This document shows, one piece after another, positions 48,469 to 58,064 of a DNA stretch of 64,000 nt. Source of the stretch: Methylophilus sp. QUAN. GTDB taxonomy: Bacteria; Pseudomonadota; Gammaproteobacteria; Burkholderiales; Methylophilaceae. The position numbers were made by a program, and so were the translations under genes. The stretch's first letter is position 1; each line of letters starts with the position of its first letter. The stretch is taken from the NCBI RefSeq assembly GCF_015354445.1, contig NZ_JADKYT010000001.1:682001-746000 (forward strand), written 5' to 3'. The notes under the pieces are model-generated. The model was not told where the DNA came from, made no database searches, and saw nothing but the letters and a program-made list of their open reading frames with translations.

Positions 48469-50793
48469 ATGTCGCAACCTAAAGCCTCCATTAAGCCATA
48501 CCACCACCCAGCCGCCGGTTGGGGGGCGTTAAAGCAAGTCGCTGCGCAACTGGCGCTGCAAAAGATTCCTGTGAAAGGCATTATGACCTTGCTGGCACAA
48601 AACCAGCCGGATGGCTTTGATTGCCCAGGTTGCGCCTGGCCAGACAAAGAGCACACGTCTACCTTTGAGTTTTGTGAAAACGGCGTGAAGGCCGTTGCGG
48701 CAGAGGCGACCAATAAGCGTACGCCACCAGCGTTTTTTGCCAAACACACGGTGACCGAGCTGATGGGTTGGGGCGATTTTGAGCTGGAAAACGAAGGTCG
48801 TTTGACGCACCCGATGCGTTATAACGCTGCCACCGACAAGTATGAAGAGGTGAGTTGGGAGGATGCTTTTGAGCTGATCGCCACGCACCTGAATGCGTTG
48901 GCCGACCCGAATGAAGCGATTTTTTATACCTCTGGCCGTGCCGCCAATGAGGCCGCTTTTTTGTACCAATTGTTTGTGCGCGAATTTGGCACCAATAACT
49001 TCCCGGATTGTTCCAACCTTTGCCATGAGTCAACCAGCATGGCTTTACCGCCAACCGTGGGTATCGGCAAGGGCTCGGTGACTTTGCATGATTTTGAACA
49101 TACTGACACCATCCTGATTTTTGGCCAGAACCCGGCCACCAACCATCCGCGCATGTTGGGCGAGTTGCGCGAAGCGGCCAAACGAGGCGCGCGCATCGTC
49201 GCCATTAACCCGTTGAAAGAGCGTGGCCTGGAACGGTTTGCTGACCCGCAAAGCCCGTTTGACATGCTGTCTTTCAAGGGTAGCAAAATCAGTGATTTCT
49301 TTATCCAGCCCAAACTGGGTGGTGACTTGGCACTGATTAAAGGCATGATCAAGTTCGTGATCCAATGGGATGACGAAGCGGTCAAGCATGGCACCGAGCG
49401 TGTGGTGGACCTGGCGTTTATCGAACAACACACTAATAATTTTGCAGCGATTGCCGAAGATGCACGCCAGGAAAGCTGGGCGGTGATTGAAGAAGAGTCC
49501 GGCGTGCCGTTAGCGCAGATTGAAGAAATTGCCCGCATTTATGCCACCGGCGACCGCGTGATTGCTACCTGGGGCATGGGCATTACCCAGCACAAGCATG
49601 GCGTCGCCACCATTAAAACGCTGGTGAACCTGATGTTGTTACGCGGCAATATTGGCAAAGAGGGCGCAGGCCTGTGCCCGGTGCGCGGCCATAGCAATGT
49701 GCAGGGTAACCGCACCGTCGGCATTTATGAAAAGATGCCAGCCGAGTTTCTCGATAGCCTGGAGCGCGTGTTTGATATCAAGGTGCCGAAAACGCCAGGG
49801 TATGATGCCGTAGGCGCTATCCAGGCCATGATAGACGGCAAGGGTAAAGTATTCTTTGGGCTGGGCGGTAATTTTTCGATTGCCACGCCGGATACTGACC
49901 GTACCTGGGAAGGCATGCGCAATTGTGATTTGACGGCGCATGTGACGACTAAACTGAACCGCAGTCACCTGGTGCATGGCAAAGACGCCCTGATTCTGCC
50001 ATGCCTGGGCCGCACCGAAATCGATACGCAGGAAACCGGCCCACAGGGCGTGACGGTGGAAGACTCGATGAGCATGGTGCATATCTCTTATGGCATGAAC
50101 AAGCCTGCCTCACCGCATCTGCTCTCCGAGCCAGCCATTGTGGCGCGCCTGGCACATGCCACGCTCAAACGCAGCAAAACGCCATGGCTGGCGTTCATTA
50201 AAGATTACAGCAAAATCCGTGATGCGATCGAGCAAACCATGCCGGTAGCATTCAAGGATTACAACGAGCGCATCAAGACGCCAGGTGGCTTCCGCATGCC
50301 GGTGCCTTCCAGCGAGCGCGTGTGGAAAACCCCTTCTGGCAAGGCTGAGTTCACCGTGCAGGCGATTCCGCAAAACTCGCCTATCCACCAGGCGCGTGAG
50401 CAATATGGTGACCAGTTGTTCGTATTGATGACCACCCGTTCGCACGACCAGTACAACACTACCATTTATGGCATGGATGACCGCTACCGCGGTGTGTTTG
50501 GTCAGCGCCGCGTGGTATTTATGAACCCGCTGGATATTGCGCGCATGGGGCTGGTGGCCGGTGACTGGGTCAACCTGGTCAGTGTGTGGCAAGATGGAAT
50601 TACCCGTCGTGCGGATAAGTTTCTGGTGGTGTCTTACGACATTCCGCAAGGTTGTCTGAGTGGCTATTACCCTGAAACCAATAATCTGGTGCCGCTGGAA
50701 AGTGTGGCTGATGACTCACGCACGCCAACTTCCAAGTCTATTCCGGTGATTTTGGAAAAAACCACTGCGCCAGAGGTAGCCCATGCTGCTTGA
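48469..50793 (+). CDS. FdhF/YdeP-family molybdopterin oxidoreductase, probable formate dehydrogenase 4-type
   Basis: This 774-residue enzyme has an N-terminal Cys cluster (DCPGCAWPDKEHTSTFEFC) and the molybdopterin domain. The Cys-His pair in SNLCHESTS (Cys 185, His 186) occupies the position of the Sec/Cys-His pair of formate dehydrogenases. FGQNPATNHPRML and a C-terminal dinucleotide-binding domain (TTRSHDQYNTTIYGMDDRYRG) follow. The family includes E. coli YdeP and the methylotroph Fdh4 alpha subunit, which oxidises formate in C1 metabolism. ATG 48469 is preferred over the frame opening at 48415. It overlaps the next gene by 11 bases. Confidence 0.85.
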   Translation: MSQPKASIKPYHHPAAGWGALKQVAAQLALQKIPVKGIMTLLAQNQPDGFDCPGCAWPDKEHTSTFEFCENGVKAVAAEATNKRTPPAFFAKHTVTELMGWGDFELENEGRLTHPMRYNAATDKYEEVSWEDAFELIATHLNALADPNEAIFYTSGRAANEAAFLYQLFVREFGTNNFPDCSNLCHESTSMALPPTVGIGKGSVTLHDFEHTDTILIFGQNPATNHPRMLGELREAAKRGARIVAINPLKERGLERFADPQSPFDMLSFKGSKISDFFIQPKLGGDLALIKGMIKFVIQWDDEAVKHGTERVVDLAFIEQHTNNFAAIAEDARQESWAVIEEESGVPLAQIEEIARIYATGDRVIATWGMGITQHKHGVATIKTLVNLMLLRGNIGKEGAGLCPVRGHSNVQGNRTVGIYEKMPAEFLDSLERVFDIKVPKTPGYDAVGAIQAMIDGKGKVFFGLGGNFSIATPDTDRTWEGMRNCDLTAHVTTKLNRSHLVHGKDALILPCLGRTEIDTQETGPQGVTVEDSMSMVHISYGMNKPASPHLLSEPAIVARLAHATLKRSKTPWLAFIKDYSKIRDAIEQTMPVAFKDYNERIKTPGGFRMPVPSSERVWKTPSGKAEFTVQAIPQNSPIHQAREQYGDQLFVLMTTRSHDQYNTTIYGMDDRYRGVFGQRRVVFMNPLDIARMGLVAGDWVNLVSVWQDGITRRADKFLVVSYDIPQGCLSGYYPETNNLVPLESVADDSRTPTSKSIPVILEKTTAPEVAHAA

Positions 50794-51124
50794 GAATGAC
50801 CTGACCGTCTTGCATGATGACGCTACGGTTGATGAAACTGTGGTGGAAACGGGCTTTATCGCCGACTATGTGCCGCTGGATAACAGTACCGTGTTGATGC
50901 TGGGGATTTTGGAGTTGCTGCATGCCGAGCATGAGCAGGGCCGGTCATGTGTGTCGCTGGCGGTAATTTGCAAGCGCCTGGGGATTCGCATGAGTACCTT
51001 GCAACGGTTGATGACGGCGTTGAGTGAACAGGCGCTGGTGGAGCTGTCTACGCAAAAAGAACGCCTGGTCGCGGCCTTGACGCAAAGTGGCGAAGAAGTT
51101 TCGCTGGCGTTGCAGGCGACCTAA
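50783..51124 (+). CDS. Small winged-helix-like partner of the FdhF/YdeP enzyme
   Basis: This 113-residue protein overlaps the end of the oxidoreductase gene by 11 bases, so the two are translationally coupled. The C-terminal part (CVSLAVICKRLGIRMSTLQRLMTALSEQALVELS) has the helix pattern of a winged helix-turn-helix. The N-terminus is acidic. It may be the small subunit (Fdh4B-like) or a regulator of the enzyme. The family is not firmly recognised and no cofactor motif is present. Confidence 0.65.
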   Translation: MLLENDLTVLHDDATVDETVVETGFIADYVPLDNSTVLMLGILELLHAEHEQGRSCVSLAVICKRLGIRMSTLQRLMTALSEQALVELSTQKERLVAALTQSGEEVSLALQAT

Positions 51125-51193
51125 ATCTTGCACGGGCGCATAGCCGCCTGACGTATAATACAGGCATCACAACCCCTGCATAGCCTGGTCACC

Positions 51194-52630
51194 ATGAAGC
51201 TTTATGTCTCGTTTGCCGCCCGCATACGCGCAATGATTGATGAAGGTGTGTTGCGCCCCGGAGACAGGATTTTTTCGGTGCGGCAGGCCAGCCAGAAATA
51301 CGAACTCAGTATCAGCACCGTCTTGCGTGCTTACCTGTTACTGGAACAAGAAGGCGTCATCAGCAGCCATCCGCAATCCGGTTATTACGTCACCCCACGC
51401 AAACGTTTACAACAGCGCCATGCTTCCCCGCTGGCTAAAGATATCAACTTGTCTGAAATCGACGCCAGCAAACTGGTGCTGACCACGCTTAAATCGATCC
51501 GCGAGTTTGGCACCGTGCCGCTGGGATCGCCCTTTCCAGATCCGCAACTGTTCCCGCTGAAGAAAATCCATCAATATGAAAAAGCCCTGACCGATGACGA
51601 GGGGGAGTGGGGCGTGCTGAGTGATTTGCCGCCTGGCAACGAAAGCCTGCGGCAGCAGATTGCACGCCGCTATCTCGTGCATGGCATGGATGCTTCGCCG
51701 GATGATATTGTGATTACGCATGGCGCCACGGAAGCCATCACCCTCTGCCTGCAGGCGGTGGCCAAGGCCGGGGATACCATTGCCCTGGAGTCGCCCGGCT
51801 ATTACGCCCTCGCGCACACGGTAGAGCGCCTGGGCATGAAGGTCGCAGAAATCCGCACCGACCCCGTCTCTGGCATAGACCTGGATGCCTTGCGCGCGGT
51901 GACTGATAACGTGCGTATTGCGGCCGTACTGATTACGACTAACTGCCAGAACCCGCTGGGCTTTGTGATGCCTGCTGCGAAAAAGCAGGCGTTGGTGGCG
52001 TTTCTCGCCGAGCAGAATATCCCGCTGATTGAAGATGATGTCTACAGCGAGCTGTATTTCAGGGATGCAGCGCCTTTGCCAGCCAAGGCGTTTGACCGCG
52101 CGGGCATGGTGTTGCATTGTTCGTCCTTTTCCAAATCGCTGGCGCCGGGTTACCGCGTGGGCTGGACCAGCGCAGGCCGTTACCGCCAGGAGGTGGAGCG
52201 CCTGATGTTTCTCAATAGCCTGTCATTGACGTCGGCACCGCAAATTGCGATTGCCAAGTTTATGCAACGCGACAGTTTCGAACAGCATCTCAAGCAGTTA
52301 CGCCATACATTGCGCTCAAACTATGTGTTGATGCGCAATGTGATTGAACAAAGCTTCCCGGCCGGGACGCAGCTCTCGGAGCCCAAGGGCGGGTATGTGA
52401 TCTGGGTCAAGTTGCCGCCCGCCATTGATGCGCTGGAACTCTATCGTGCCGCGATTGGGAACGGAATTACGGTGGCTCCGGGAACCATTTTTTCGCGTAA
52501 AAAAGACCTGACCCATTATATTCGCCTCAATTTTAGCCACTTATGGACGCTGGCCATTGAGCAGGCTGTTCGCGATGTGGGCGCCCTGGCCTGCGAGATG
52601 CTGGCCGCAGGGCATGCGGGGCAGGCGTAG
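51194..52630 (+). CDS. MocR-type GntR/aminotransferase regulator
   Basis: In this 478-residue protein, residues 1-~75 form a GntR winged helix (GDRIFSVRQASQKYELSISTV, YYVTPRK). The remainder is a class I aminotransferase fold with a PLP lysine region (HCSSFSKSLAPGYRVGW), GATEAI and CQNPLGF. Such MocR proteins use the aminotransferase part as a PLP-ligand sensor and usually regulate adjacent genes. Candidates here are the formate-dehydrogenase-like pair upstream or ada downstream. TATAAT at 51154-51159 may be its -10 box. Confidence 0.92.
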   Translation: MKLYVSFAARIRAMIDEGVLRPGDRIFSVRQASQKYELSISTVLRAYLLLEQEGVISSHPQSGYYVTPRKRLQQRHASPLAKDINLSEIDASKLVLTTLKSIREFGTVPLGSPFPDPQLFPLKKIHQYEKALTDDEGEWGVLSDLPPGNESLRQQIARRYLVHGMDASPDDIVITHGATEAITLCLQAVAKAGDTIALESPGYYALAHTVERLGMKVAEIRTDPVSGIDLDALRAVTDNVRIAAVLITTNCQNPLGFVMPAAKKQALVAFLAEQNIPLIEDDVYSELYFRDAAPLPAKAFDRAGMVLHCSSFSKSLAPGYRVGWTSAGRYRQEVERLMFLNSLSLTSAPQIAIAKFMQRDSFEQHLKQLRHTLRSNYVLMRNVIEQSFPAGTQLSEPKGGYVIWVKLPPAIDALELYRAAIGNGITVAPGTIFSRKKDLTHYIRLNFSHLWTLAIEQAVRDVGALACEMLAAGHAGQA

Positions 52631-52731
52631 CTGACGTTGCGCGGATGGAATTCAATCGCAAGAGTCGGAGTGTTTGTGTGTGCATGATCTTGTATCGTTA
52701 GGCTTATCAAGGAGAGATCACAGGGCAGGCC

Positions 52732-53838
52732 ATGACGACGCGCAATCCTATGCAAACACCGCAACAAACACACATGCAGCACCCGACGATGCATGATCCG
52801 CGTTGGCAACAAGTGCTGGCCCGCGATGCGCAGGCCGATGGCACGTTCTTTTACTCGGTGAAAACCACCGGCGTGTATTGCCTGCCATCGTGTGGGGCCA
52901 GGCAGGCGCGCCCGGAAAACGTGGCATTTCACACTAGCTGTGCCGCTGCTGAGGCCGCTGGTTTCCGGCCATGTAAGCGGTGTAAACCTGACCAATTACC
53001 TTTGGCTGACACCGCCGCAAAAGTGGCCATGGCCTGCCGTTTGATTGAAACCGCCGAGACCAGCCCCAGTTTGGCGCAGTTGGCTGACCATGTCGGCGTC
53101 AGCCGTTGTCACTTTCACCGCCTGTTTAAATCTGTGACCGGTTTGACGCCTAAAGCCTACGCCTCTGCACACCGGGCACAGCGCATGCGTCAGCAACTTG
53201 GCGCCCGCATGAAGATTAGCGATGCTATTTATGAGGCCGGGTATGGGTCGAGTAGCCGTTTTTATGAGACCGCCACTCAAACACTGGGCATGCAGCCTGC
53301 GCAGTATGTGAAAGGCGGTAAGCAGGCACAGATACGTTTCGCCCTGGCGCAGTGTTCACTGGGCGCGGTGCTGGTTGCCAGTAGTGCCAAAGGCGTCTGC
53401 GCGATTGCGATTGGCGATGACCCGGAACCATTGCTGCATGATTTGCAGGACAGGTTCCCGTCTGCTGAACTGATAGGCGGGGACGCTGATTTTGAGTCAT
53501 TGGTGGCGACGGTGATCGCTTTTATAGAAGCGCCTAAACTCGGCTTGAATTTGCCGTTAGACGTGCAGGGCACGGTGTTTCAACAACGGGTCTGGCAAGC
53601 GTTGCGGGAGATTCCCTGCGGGACGACCGTGACCTATAGCGAGCTTGCCAGCCGTATCGGCTTACCCAAGGCAGTAAGGGCGGTGGCCAGTGCCTGTGCG
53701 GCCAATACGCTGGCGGTGGCGATTCCTTGCCATCGGGTGATTCGCCAGGACGGCTCCCTGTCTGGCTATCGCTGGGGTGTGGCGCGTAAACAGGCCCTGC
53801 TTACCAACGAGTCTACAGACCAACCACTTTTGCCGTAG
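52732..53838 (+). CDS. ada: Ada: methylated-DNA repair and transcription regulator
   Basis: This 368-residue bifunctional protein has an N-terminal zinc domain with Cys 50, 54, 81 and 84 (GVYCLPSC, CKRCKPD), which accepts methyl groups from phosphotriesters. A central AraC-type HTH follows (LADHVGVSRCHFHRLFKSVTG). The C-terminal O6-methylguanine methyltransferase has the active-site PCHRVIRQDGSLSGYRWG. After methylation it should activate its own regulon. AGGAGAG lies about 15 bases before the ATG, rather far, so the start may differ slightly. Confidence 0.95.
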   Translation: MTTRNPMQTPQQTHMQHPTMHDPRWQQVLARDAQADGTFFYSVKTTGVYCLPSCGARQARPENVAFHTSCAAAEAAGFRPCKRCKPDQLPLADTAAKVAMACRLIETAETSPSLAQLADHVGVSRCHFHRLFKSVTGLTPKAYASAHRAQRMRQQLGARMKISDAIYEAGYGSSSRFYETATQTLGMQPAQYVKGGKQAQIRFALAQCSLGAVLVASSAKGVCAIAIGDDPEPLLHDLQDRFPSAELIGGDADFESLVATVIAFIEAPKLGLNLPLDVQGTVFQQRVWQALREIPCGTTVTYSELASRIGLPKAVRAVASACAANTLAVAIPCHRVIRQDGSLSGYRWGVARKQALLTNESTDQPLLP

Positions 53839-53848
53839 CCGCCTATGT

Positions 53849-55033
53849 TTAAAACTGGTTATTCCACTGTGCCAGCCAGGTTTTAGTGGCGGCCTGATCC
53901 ATGGGCCGGGCAAAATAATAGCCTTGCGCATAGCGGCAGCCAAGCTCACGCAAACCAATGGCGGCCAAGGTGTTTTCAACGCCTTCGGCAATGGTTTCCA
54001 GGCCCAGGCTTTCTGCCAGTTTGAGGGTGGAGGCGACTACCTTTCTCGACTTGGACGAGGTTTCCATGGTGGTGACAAATGATTTGTCTATTTTTAGCTC
54101 GGTAAACGGCAGTTTGGCCAGTTGTGCCATCGAGGAGTAGCCGGTACCAAAGTCATCAATGCTGAGCTTAAAGCCTTCTGCCCGTAGTTGCGACAGAATA
54201 TGCTGTGCTTCATCGGGGTCGTGCATGGTGGCGGTTTCCGTCAACTCAAGAATGACTTTTTCCGGGGCCAGCTTGAAGCTTTTGCAGGCATTGACCAGGC
54301 TGTCTGCCAGCATCTGGTTTTTAATACTTTTTGCCGAAATGTTCAGCGAAAACGACAGTGCCGTACCGAGTGAGCGGATAAAGCTAAAGCCGCTTTCGAT
54401 AACAATCTGTGTGAGCTGGTCAATTTGCCCGGTTTTCTCGGCGACGGGAATAAACAGCTCGGGTAGCTTGATGCCAAGTACCGGGTGCTTCCAGCGCAAC
54501 AGGCCTTCAAAGCCAATGACTTTGCCGCTGAATAGCTCGATTTGCGGTTGATAAAATACGGTGAATTGATGGTTGTGGATAGCATCCGCGATCGTGTCAC
54601 TATCGACAATGAATGACTGTGTACTGGCATCACTACTGGTGTGTGCATGCAGGTCAACCGAGACCTGGTCGTTGAGCAGGTTTCTTAAAATATGCTGGTG
54701 AAACGGCTGGTAAAGAATGCCGCGGATATTCAGGTTGTGCTCAATGGCGGCAAGCTGAACGGCGGGCAGGGTGTCTGTGCCTATGCCGCTGCTTAATATA
54801 ATCGACGACTGGCAGTCGAGCTGCGCCAGTGTTTTTAGCACCTCTATGCTATTTATGCCGGGCATGACAATATCAATCGCCAGGTGTGTCGGTTTCCAGG
54901 CCAGAAACGCGTCGATAAACAAGGTGGCGTCTGCCACTATCCTGACTTCAAATCCCAGGCTCTTGGCTTCGCTGGCAATCAGATTGGCCTCCTGAATATC
55001 ATCATCCAGGATTAACAGCGTGCTTGTACGCAT
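53849..55033 (-). CDS. Response-regulator receiver-EAL protein
   Basis: This 394-residue protein has an N-terminal receiver domain (LLILDDDIQEANLI, with the phospho-acceptor in HLAIDIVMPG near residue 54). The C-terminal EAL domain begins with FTVFYQPQIELFSGKVIGFEGLLRW. The signature is EGL instead of EAL, but LELTETAT, DDFGTGYSS and KIDKSF remain, so c-di-GMP hydrolysis controlled by phosphorylation is plausible. AGGAGGGTTGCGCA precedes the ATG. It lies 10 bases from the end of ada on the opposite strand. Confidence 0.9.
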   Translation of the reverse strand: MRTSTLLILDDDIQEANLIASEAKSLGFEVRIVADATLFIDAFLAWKPTHLAIDIVMPGINSIEVLKTLAQLDCQSSIILSSGIGTDTLPAVQLAAIEHNLNIRGILYQPFHQHILRNLLNDQVSVDLHAHTSSDASTQSFIVDSDTIADAIHNHQFTVFYQPQIELFSGKVIGFEGLLRWKHPVLGIKLPELFIPVAEKTGQIDQLTQIVIESGFSFIRSLGTALSFSLNISAKSIKNQMLADSLVNACKSFKLAPEKVILELTETATMHDPDEAQHILSQLRAEGFKLSIDDFGTGYSSMAQLAKLPFTELKIDKSFVTTMETSSKSRKVVASTLKLAESLGLETIAEGVENTLAAIGLRELGCRYAQGYYFARPMDQAATKTWLAQWNNQF

Positions 55034-55273
55034 TGCGCAACCCTCCTTTTTGATCTATTTAAATACTGATGGATAGATCCCGGTTTGGTTCGATTGAGTC
55101 TTGCAGGCGCTTAATACACAGCGCTTTCTTCATGTCATTCATGGCATCGTAACCGCATGGGCGATGGGTGAGCATGAAAGTTAAAGAATTGATATTAATA
55201 TAGTTTTTGTGACAGTGGTAATTCTTATCAACTTTTAAGGCAAGGTTTTAACTGCCGCCCTGCGTGTAGCGGC
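55034..55273. other. Gap between two c-di-GMP genes
   Basis: About 240 bases contain no gene. A weak hairpin GCCGC / GCGGC (about 55254-55272) lies just after the GGDEF-EAL gene when read on the minus strand. An upstream promoter for the receiver-EAL gene is expected here but not clearly seen. Confidence 0.3.
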
Positions 55274-57184
55274 TTAGGTGGTCGGTATTAATTTCGTGTC
55301 TGCCAGATAGGCTTGTACCTGCTCTTTAGGCATCGGCTTGGCAAAGTAATAGCCCTGAATGAGCTGGCAACCCATGGCCTGCAGAAAACGCACCTGGCTT
55401 TCAGTTTCGGCGCCCTCAGCCACACACTCCATATGCATGCCGTGGCACAGTGCCAGAATGGACCTGACGATGGTTTGGCTGGTGGTGTTGGTTTCAATAT
55501 CCTTGACAAAACTGCGGTCGATTTTCAGTTTGTCCAGTGGCAGGTTTTGTACGTGGCTCAGGCTGGAGTAACCCGTACCAAAATCATCCAGCGCAACCTT
55601 GGCGCCCGCCTTGCGTAGCAGGCCGATATTGTCCCTGGCTGTTTCAAAGTCCTGCAATAAGGCGGTTTCGGTGATCTCGAACACAAAGCGGTCAGGGGCT
55701 AGCTGGCTAGTGTGCATCATGCCGATCAGCGCTTTAATCACAGCCTGGTTGGTGACATCGTAGGCTGATAAATTAAAGGAGAGCCGCATGTTGTCTGGCC
55801 AGGTGGCCATTTCAATCATGGAGCGGCTAAACATCAGCTTGGTAATATCGGCAATCATGCCCAGGCTTTCGGCCACCGGGATAAACATGGCCGGGGACAC
55901 CGCGCCTATGGTCGGGCTCTGCCAGCGCGCCAGGCTTTCAAAAGCACACACTTCGTTGGCATCCATATCAATAATCGGTTGAAATACCGGGTACAGCTCG
56001 GCGTGTATATCTGCCGTACGCAAGGCCTGGTCTATACGGTTCAGGTGCATGCGCTCCTGTTCCAGTGTTTTGGAGTAAATCTCCAGATTGCCGCGACCGG
56101 TGCGCTTGACGTGGTACAGGGCAAAATCCGCATGCTCGTACAGGCTTTGCGCCGAGATATTGTCCTCGCAGATAATGCAGGCGCCGATAGAGGCTTTAAC
56201 GGTAATCAGCAGGCCATCAATGCTGATGGGTTGTGAAATGGCCTGGTTGATATCATGTGCCACTTGCTTGAGTGACGCGTGTTCATCGTCGGTGACCAGG
56301 TGAAATGCAAACTCATCGCCGCCCAGTCGGTAAAACCGCACTTGTTCAGGCCGAACCTGGGCTAAGCGCTTGCCCACTTCAATTAATACCAGGTCGCCTA
56401 TGTGGTGACCGTGCACATCATTGACCGGTTTAAAGTTATCCAGGTCTAAAATCCCTACCGCAAAACATTCGTCCGTTTGCCTGGCTAGCACTAATTGCTG
56501 TTCCACCTGGACAAAAAACTGTCGCCGGTTAGGCAGTTGTGTCAGCACATCCTGGTTGGCTAGGCGTTGATTGTCTTTTAATAATGCCTGCGTTTCATAC
56601 GTGGCATTCACCCATTTATCGAACATGGTGGTACTGCCACGCATGGTAATGAGCATGCCCACCTCAAACACCATAATGAGCAAGGTCATTAAATGCGGGT
56701 GTTCAAAGCCACCGCGGTAAATGCAGGCGATGGCAGATGAAATCATCAGCAGGTTATAGGCGTAAGCGGCCGGGCCCAGCTTGCATAAGATAAATGCAAA
56801 ACAGAATCCGTAGAGCGTATTGTGGAAAATCAGGAAGTAGTGGCCGAAGGTGTCGGTAAGGGGGTAGAGGTAAACGCTGCGCCAGAAGGTAAAAAATCCG
56901 GCAAGAATAAAGACGATAGAGGCGATTTCCAGTCGTTTGCGTATTTTATCGATGGACGGGCGTTCGTCGCGGTGCCAAAACCAGTACAACAGCAGGCTGC
57001 AACCAATCAGCATCCGGAGCAGCGGGGTCGCAATCGAGAGCGACCAATGCACCTGGCTATTCAAAACGATCATTTGAATGCTGAGTGCGCTGATCGCCGT
57101 GAAAATGGCGACGGGCACATCTTCAAGCAGGCTGTTATAGCGCGCTCGCAACACTTCATGGCTGGTCGTTTTAAAAAATGACAT
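55274..57184 (-). CDS. Membrane GGDEF-EAL c-di-GMP enzyme
   Basis: In this 636-residue protein, residues ~20-195 hold about six membrane helices (SIATPLLRMLIGCSLLLYWFW, IASIVFILAGFFTF). An intact GGDEF domain follows (QDVLTQLPNRRQFF, RLGGDEFAFHLV). The EAL domain has ESLARW in place of EALxRW, while FEITETALL, DDFGTGYSS and KIDRSF are kept. It may make and break c-di-GMP. It diverges from the FecI sigma gene. Confidence 0.9.
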   Translation of the reverse strand: MSFFKTTSHEVLRARYNSLLEDVPVAIFTAISALSIQMIVLNSQVHWSLSIATPLLRMLIGCSLLLYWFWHRDERPSIDKIRKRLEIASIVFILAGFFTFWRSVYLYPLTDTFGHYFLIFHNTLYGFCFAFILCKLGPAAYAYNLLMISSAIACIYRGGFEHPHLMTLLIMVFEVGMLITMRGSTTMFDKWVNATYETQALLKDNQRLANQDVLTQLPNRRQFFVQVEQQLVLARQTDECFAVGILDLDNFKPVNDVHGHHIGDLVLIEVGKRLAQVRPEQVRFYRLGGDEFAFHLVTDDEHASLKQVAHDINQAISQPISIDGLLITVKASIGACIICEDNISAQSLYEHADFALYHVKRTGRGNLEIYSKTLEQERMHLNRIDQALRTADIHAELYPVFQPIIDMDANEVCAFESLARWQSPTIGAVSPAMFIPVAESLGMIADITKLMFSRSMIEMATWPDNMRLSFNLSAYDVTNQAVIKALIGMMHTSQLAPDRFVFEITETALLQDFETARDNIGLLRKAGAKVALDDFGTGYSSLSHVQNLPLDKLKIDRSFVKDIETNTTSQTIVRSILALCHGMHMECVAEGAETESQVRFLQAMGCQLIQGYYFAKPMPKEQVQAYLADTKLIPTT

Positions 57185-57552
57185 TGATTTTTTAGACTAA
57201 TTATTGTCTTTTAGTGATGCAATATTAAGCATGCGCAGTGGGTTTCTATCCGGCAAACACAGCGCAATAAGCTTTCCAATTGTAGATTTGGTCTGGCCGC
57301 AAAAACTGGCAGCTATTTTCTGTGTCATGTTTTTATATGGTCCCGATCCGACTGTGATTTTACTTTTATTTCAATATATTTAAATGGTTTATTACAGCCA
57401 TTTTTTAAAAAAGTGGTTGAAATAAACCGGAGTCATTTGCCAGTTTTTAAATGCATTGACATTTTTTAATTGAGAATCAATCTCTTATTGAATCTCAGGG
57501 TGATGGCATGTGTTTTGCAACAATCCAGCTATTCAAAGTAGGGTGGTGGAAT
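57185..57552. other. Divergent control region between GGDEF-EAL gene and fecI
   Basis: About 370 AT-rich bases contain a near palindrome CAGCCATTTTTT / AAAAAAGTGGTTG at 57396-57420, TTGACA at 57456-57461 and the Fur-like site at 57468-57489. No gene is credible. A 43-codon minus-strand frame (57197-57328) has no support. Confidence 0.4.
57468..57489. promoter_or_regulatory. Fur-like box upstream of fecI
   Basis: AATTGAGAATCAATCTCTTA and the next two bases match the TGAGAATNATTCTCA-type Fur palindrome at about 14 of 18 positions. The site overlaps the region after TTGACA (57456-57461). FecI-type sigma genes are usually Fur controlled. Confidence 0.6.
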
Positions 57553-58053
57553 ATGAGCGAAACACTGGCTTGGTGCGGCATTGATTTAAAGTGGGCTTAC
57601 ACCGACGTCTTGCGTCGTATTGGTCGTCGCACGGCGTGTGTGCAACGTGCCAAAGATATCCTGCACGATGCGCTGGTGTTTTTTGCAGTTTCCAGTCATC
57701 CGGCTCGTGAAGAGTCGCCGCAGGCTTACTTGAATGGTATCGTCAACCATTTGCTGGTAGATGAGTTTCGCCATAGAACGCGGTTTGTCGATGAGGACCA
57801 GATTGACGAAGCTGCGCTGATCCTGGAATGCACACCCGAGCAATTGTATGAAACGCGGCAAAAACTGCATCACTTGCAACGTGTGGTCGATTTGCTGCCA
57901 GAAAAATGCCGCCAGGTATTCTGGCTCTATCATGTGGATGATATGAAGCAGCGCGAAATTGCCGCACAACTGAATATCAGCACCAATATGGTGGAGAAAC
58001 ACCTGATCCGTGCCATGCTGGATATCCGGGCATTTCAACAGGCGATCCATTAA
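57553..58053 (+). CDS. FecI-like ECF sigma factor
   Basis: This 166-residue sigma factor has region 2 (AKDILHDALVFFAV, PQAYLNGIVNHLLVDEFRHRTRF) and region 4 (LQRVVDLLPEKCRQVFWLYHVDDMKQREIAAQLNI in outline, then STNMVEKHLIRAM). This is the FecI class of iron-starvation sigma factors. The frame continues upstream, but ATG 57553 with GGTGGAAT before it matches the family. Its gene is followed 11 bases later by the FecR anti-sigma gene, and its cognate receptor is most likely the STN-TonB protein downstream. Confidence 0.92.
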   Translation: MSETLAWCGIDLKWAYTDVLRRIGRRTACVQRAKDILHDALVFFAVSSHPAREESPQAYLNGIVNHLLVDEFRHRTRFVDEDQIDEAALILECTPEQLYETRQKLHHLQRVVDLLPEKCRQVFWLYHVDDMKQREIAAQLNISTNMVEKHLIRAMLDIRAFQQAIH

Positions 58054-58064
58054 GCCTGCCACTT

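Noticed and set aside
57197-57328. 43-codon minus-strand frame in the fecI control region
   Set aside because: It is short, has no ribosome-binding site and lies between a divergent promoter pair.
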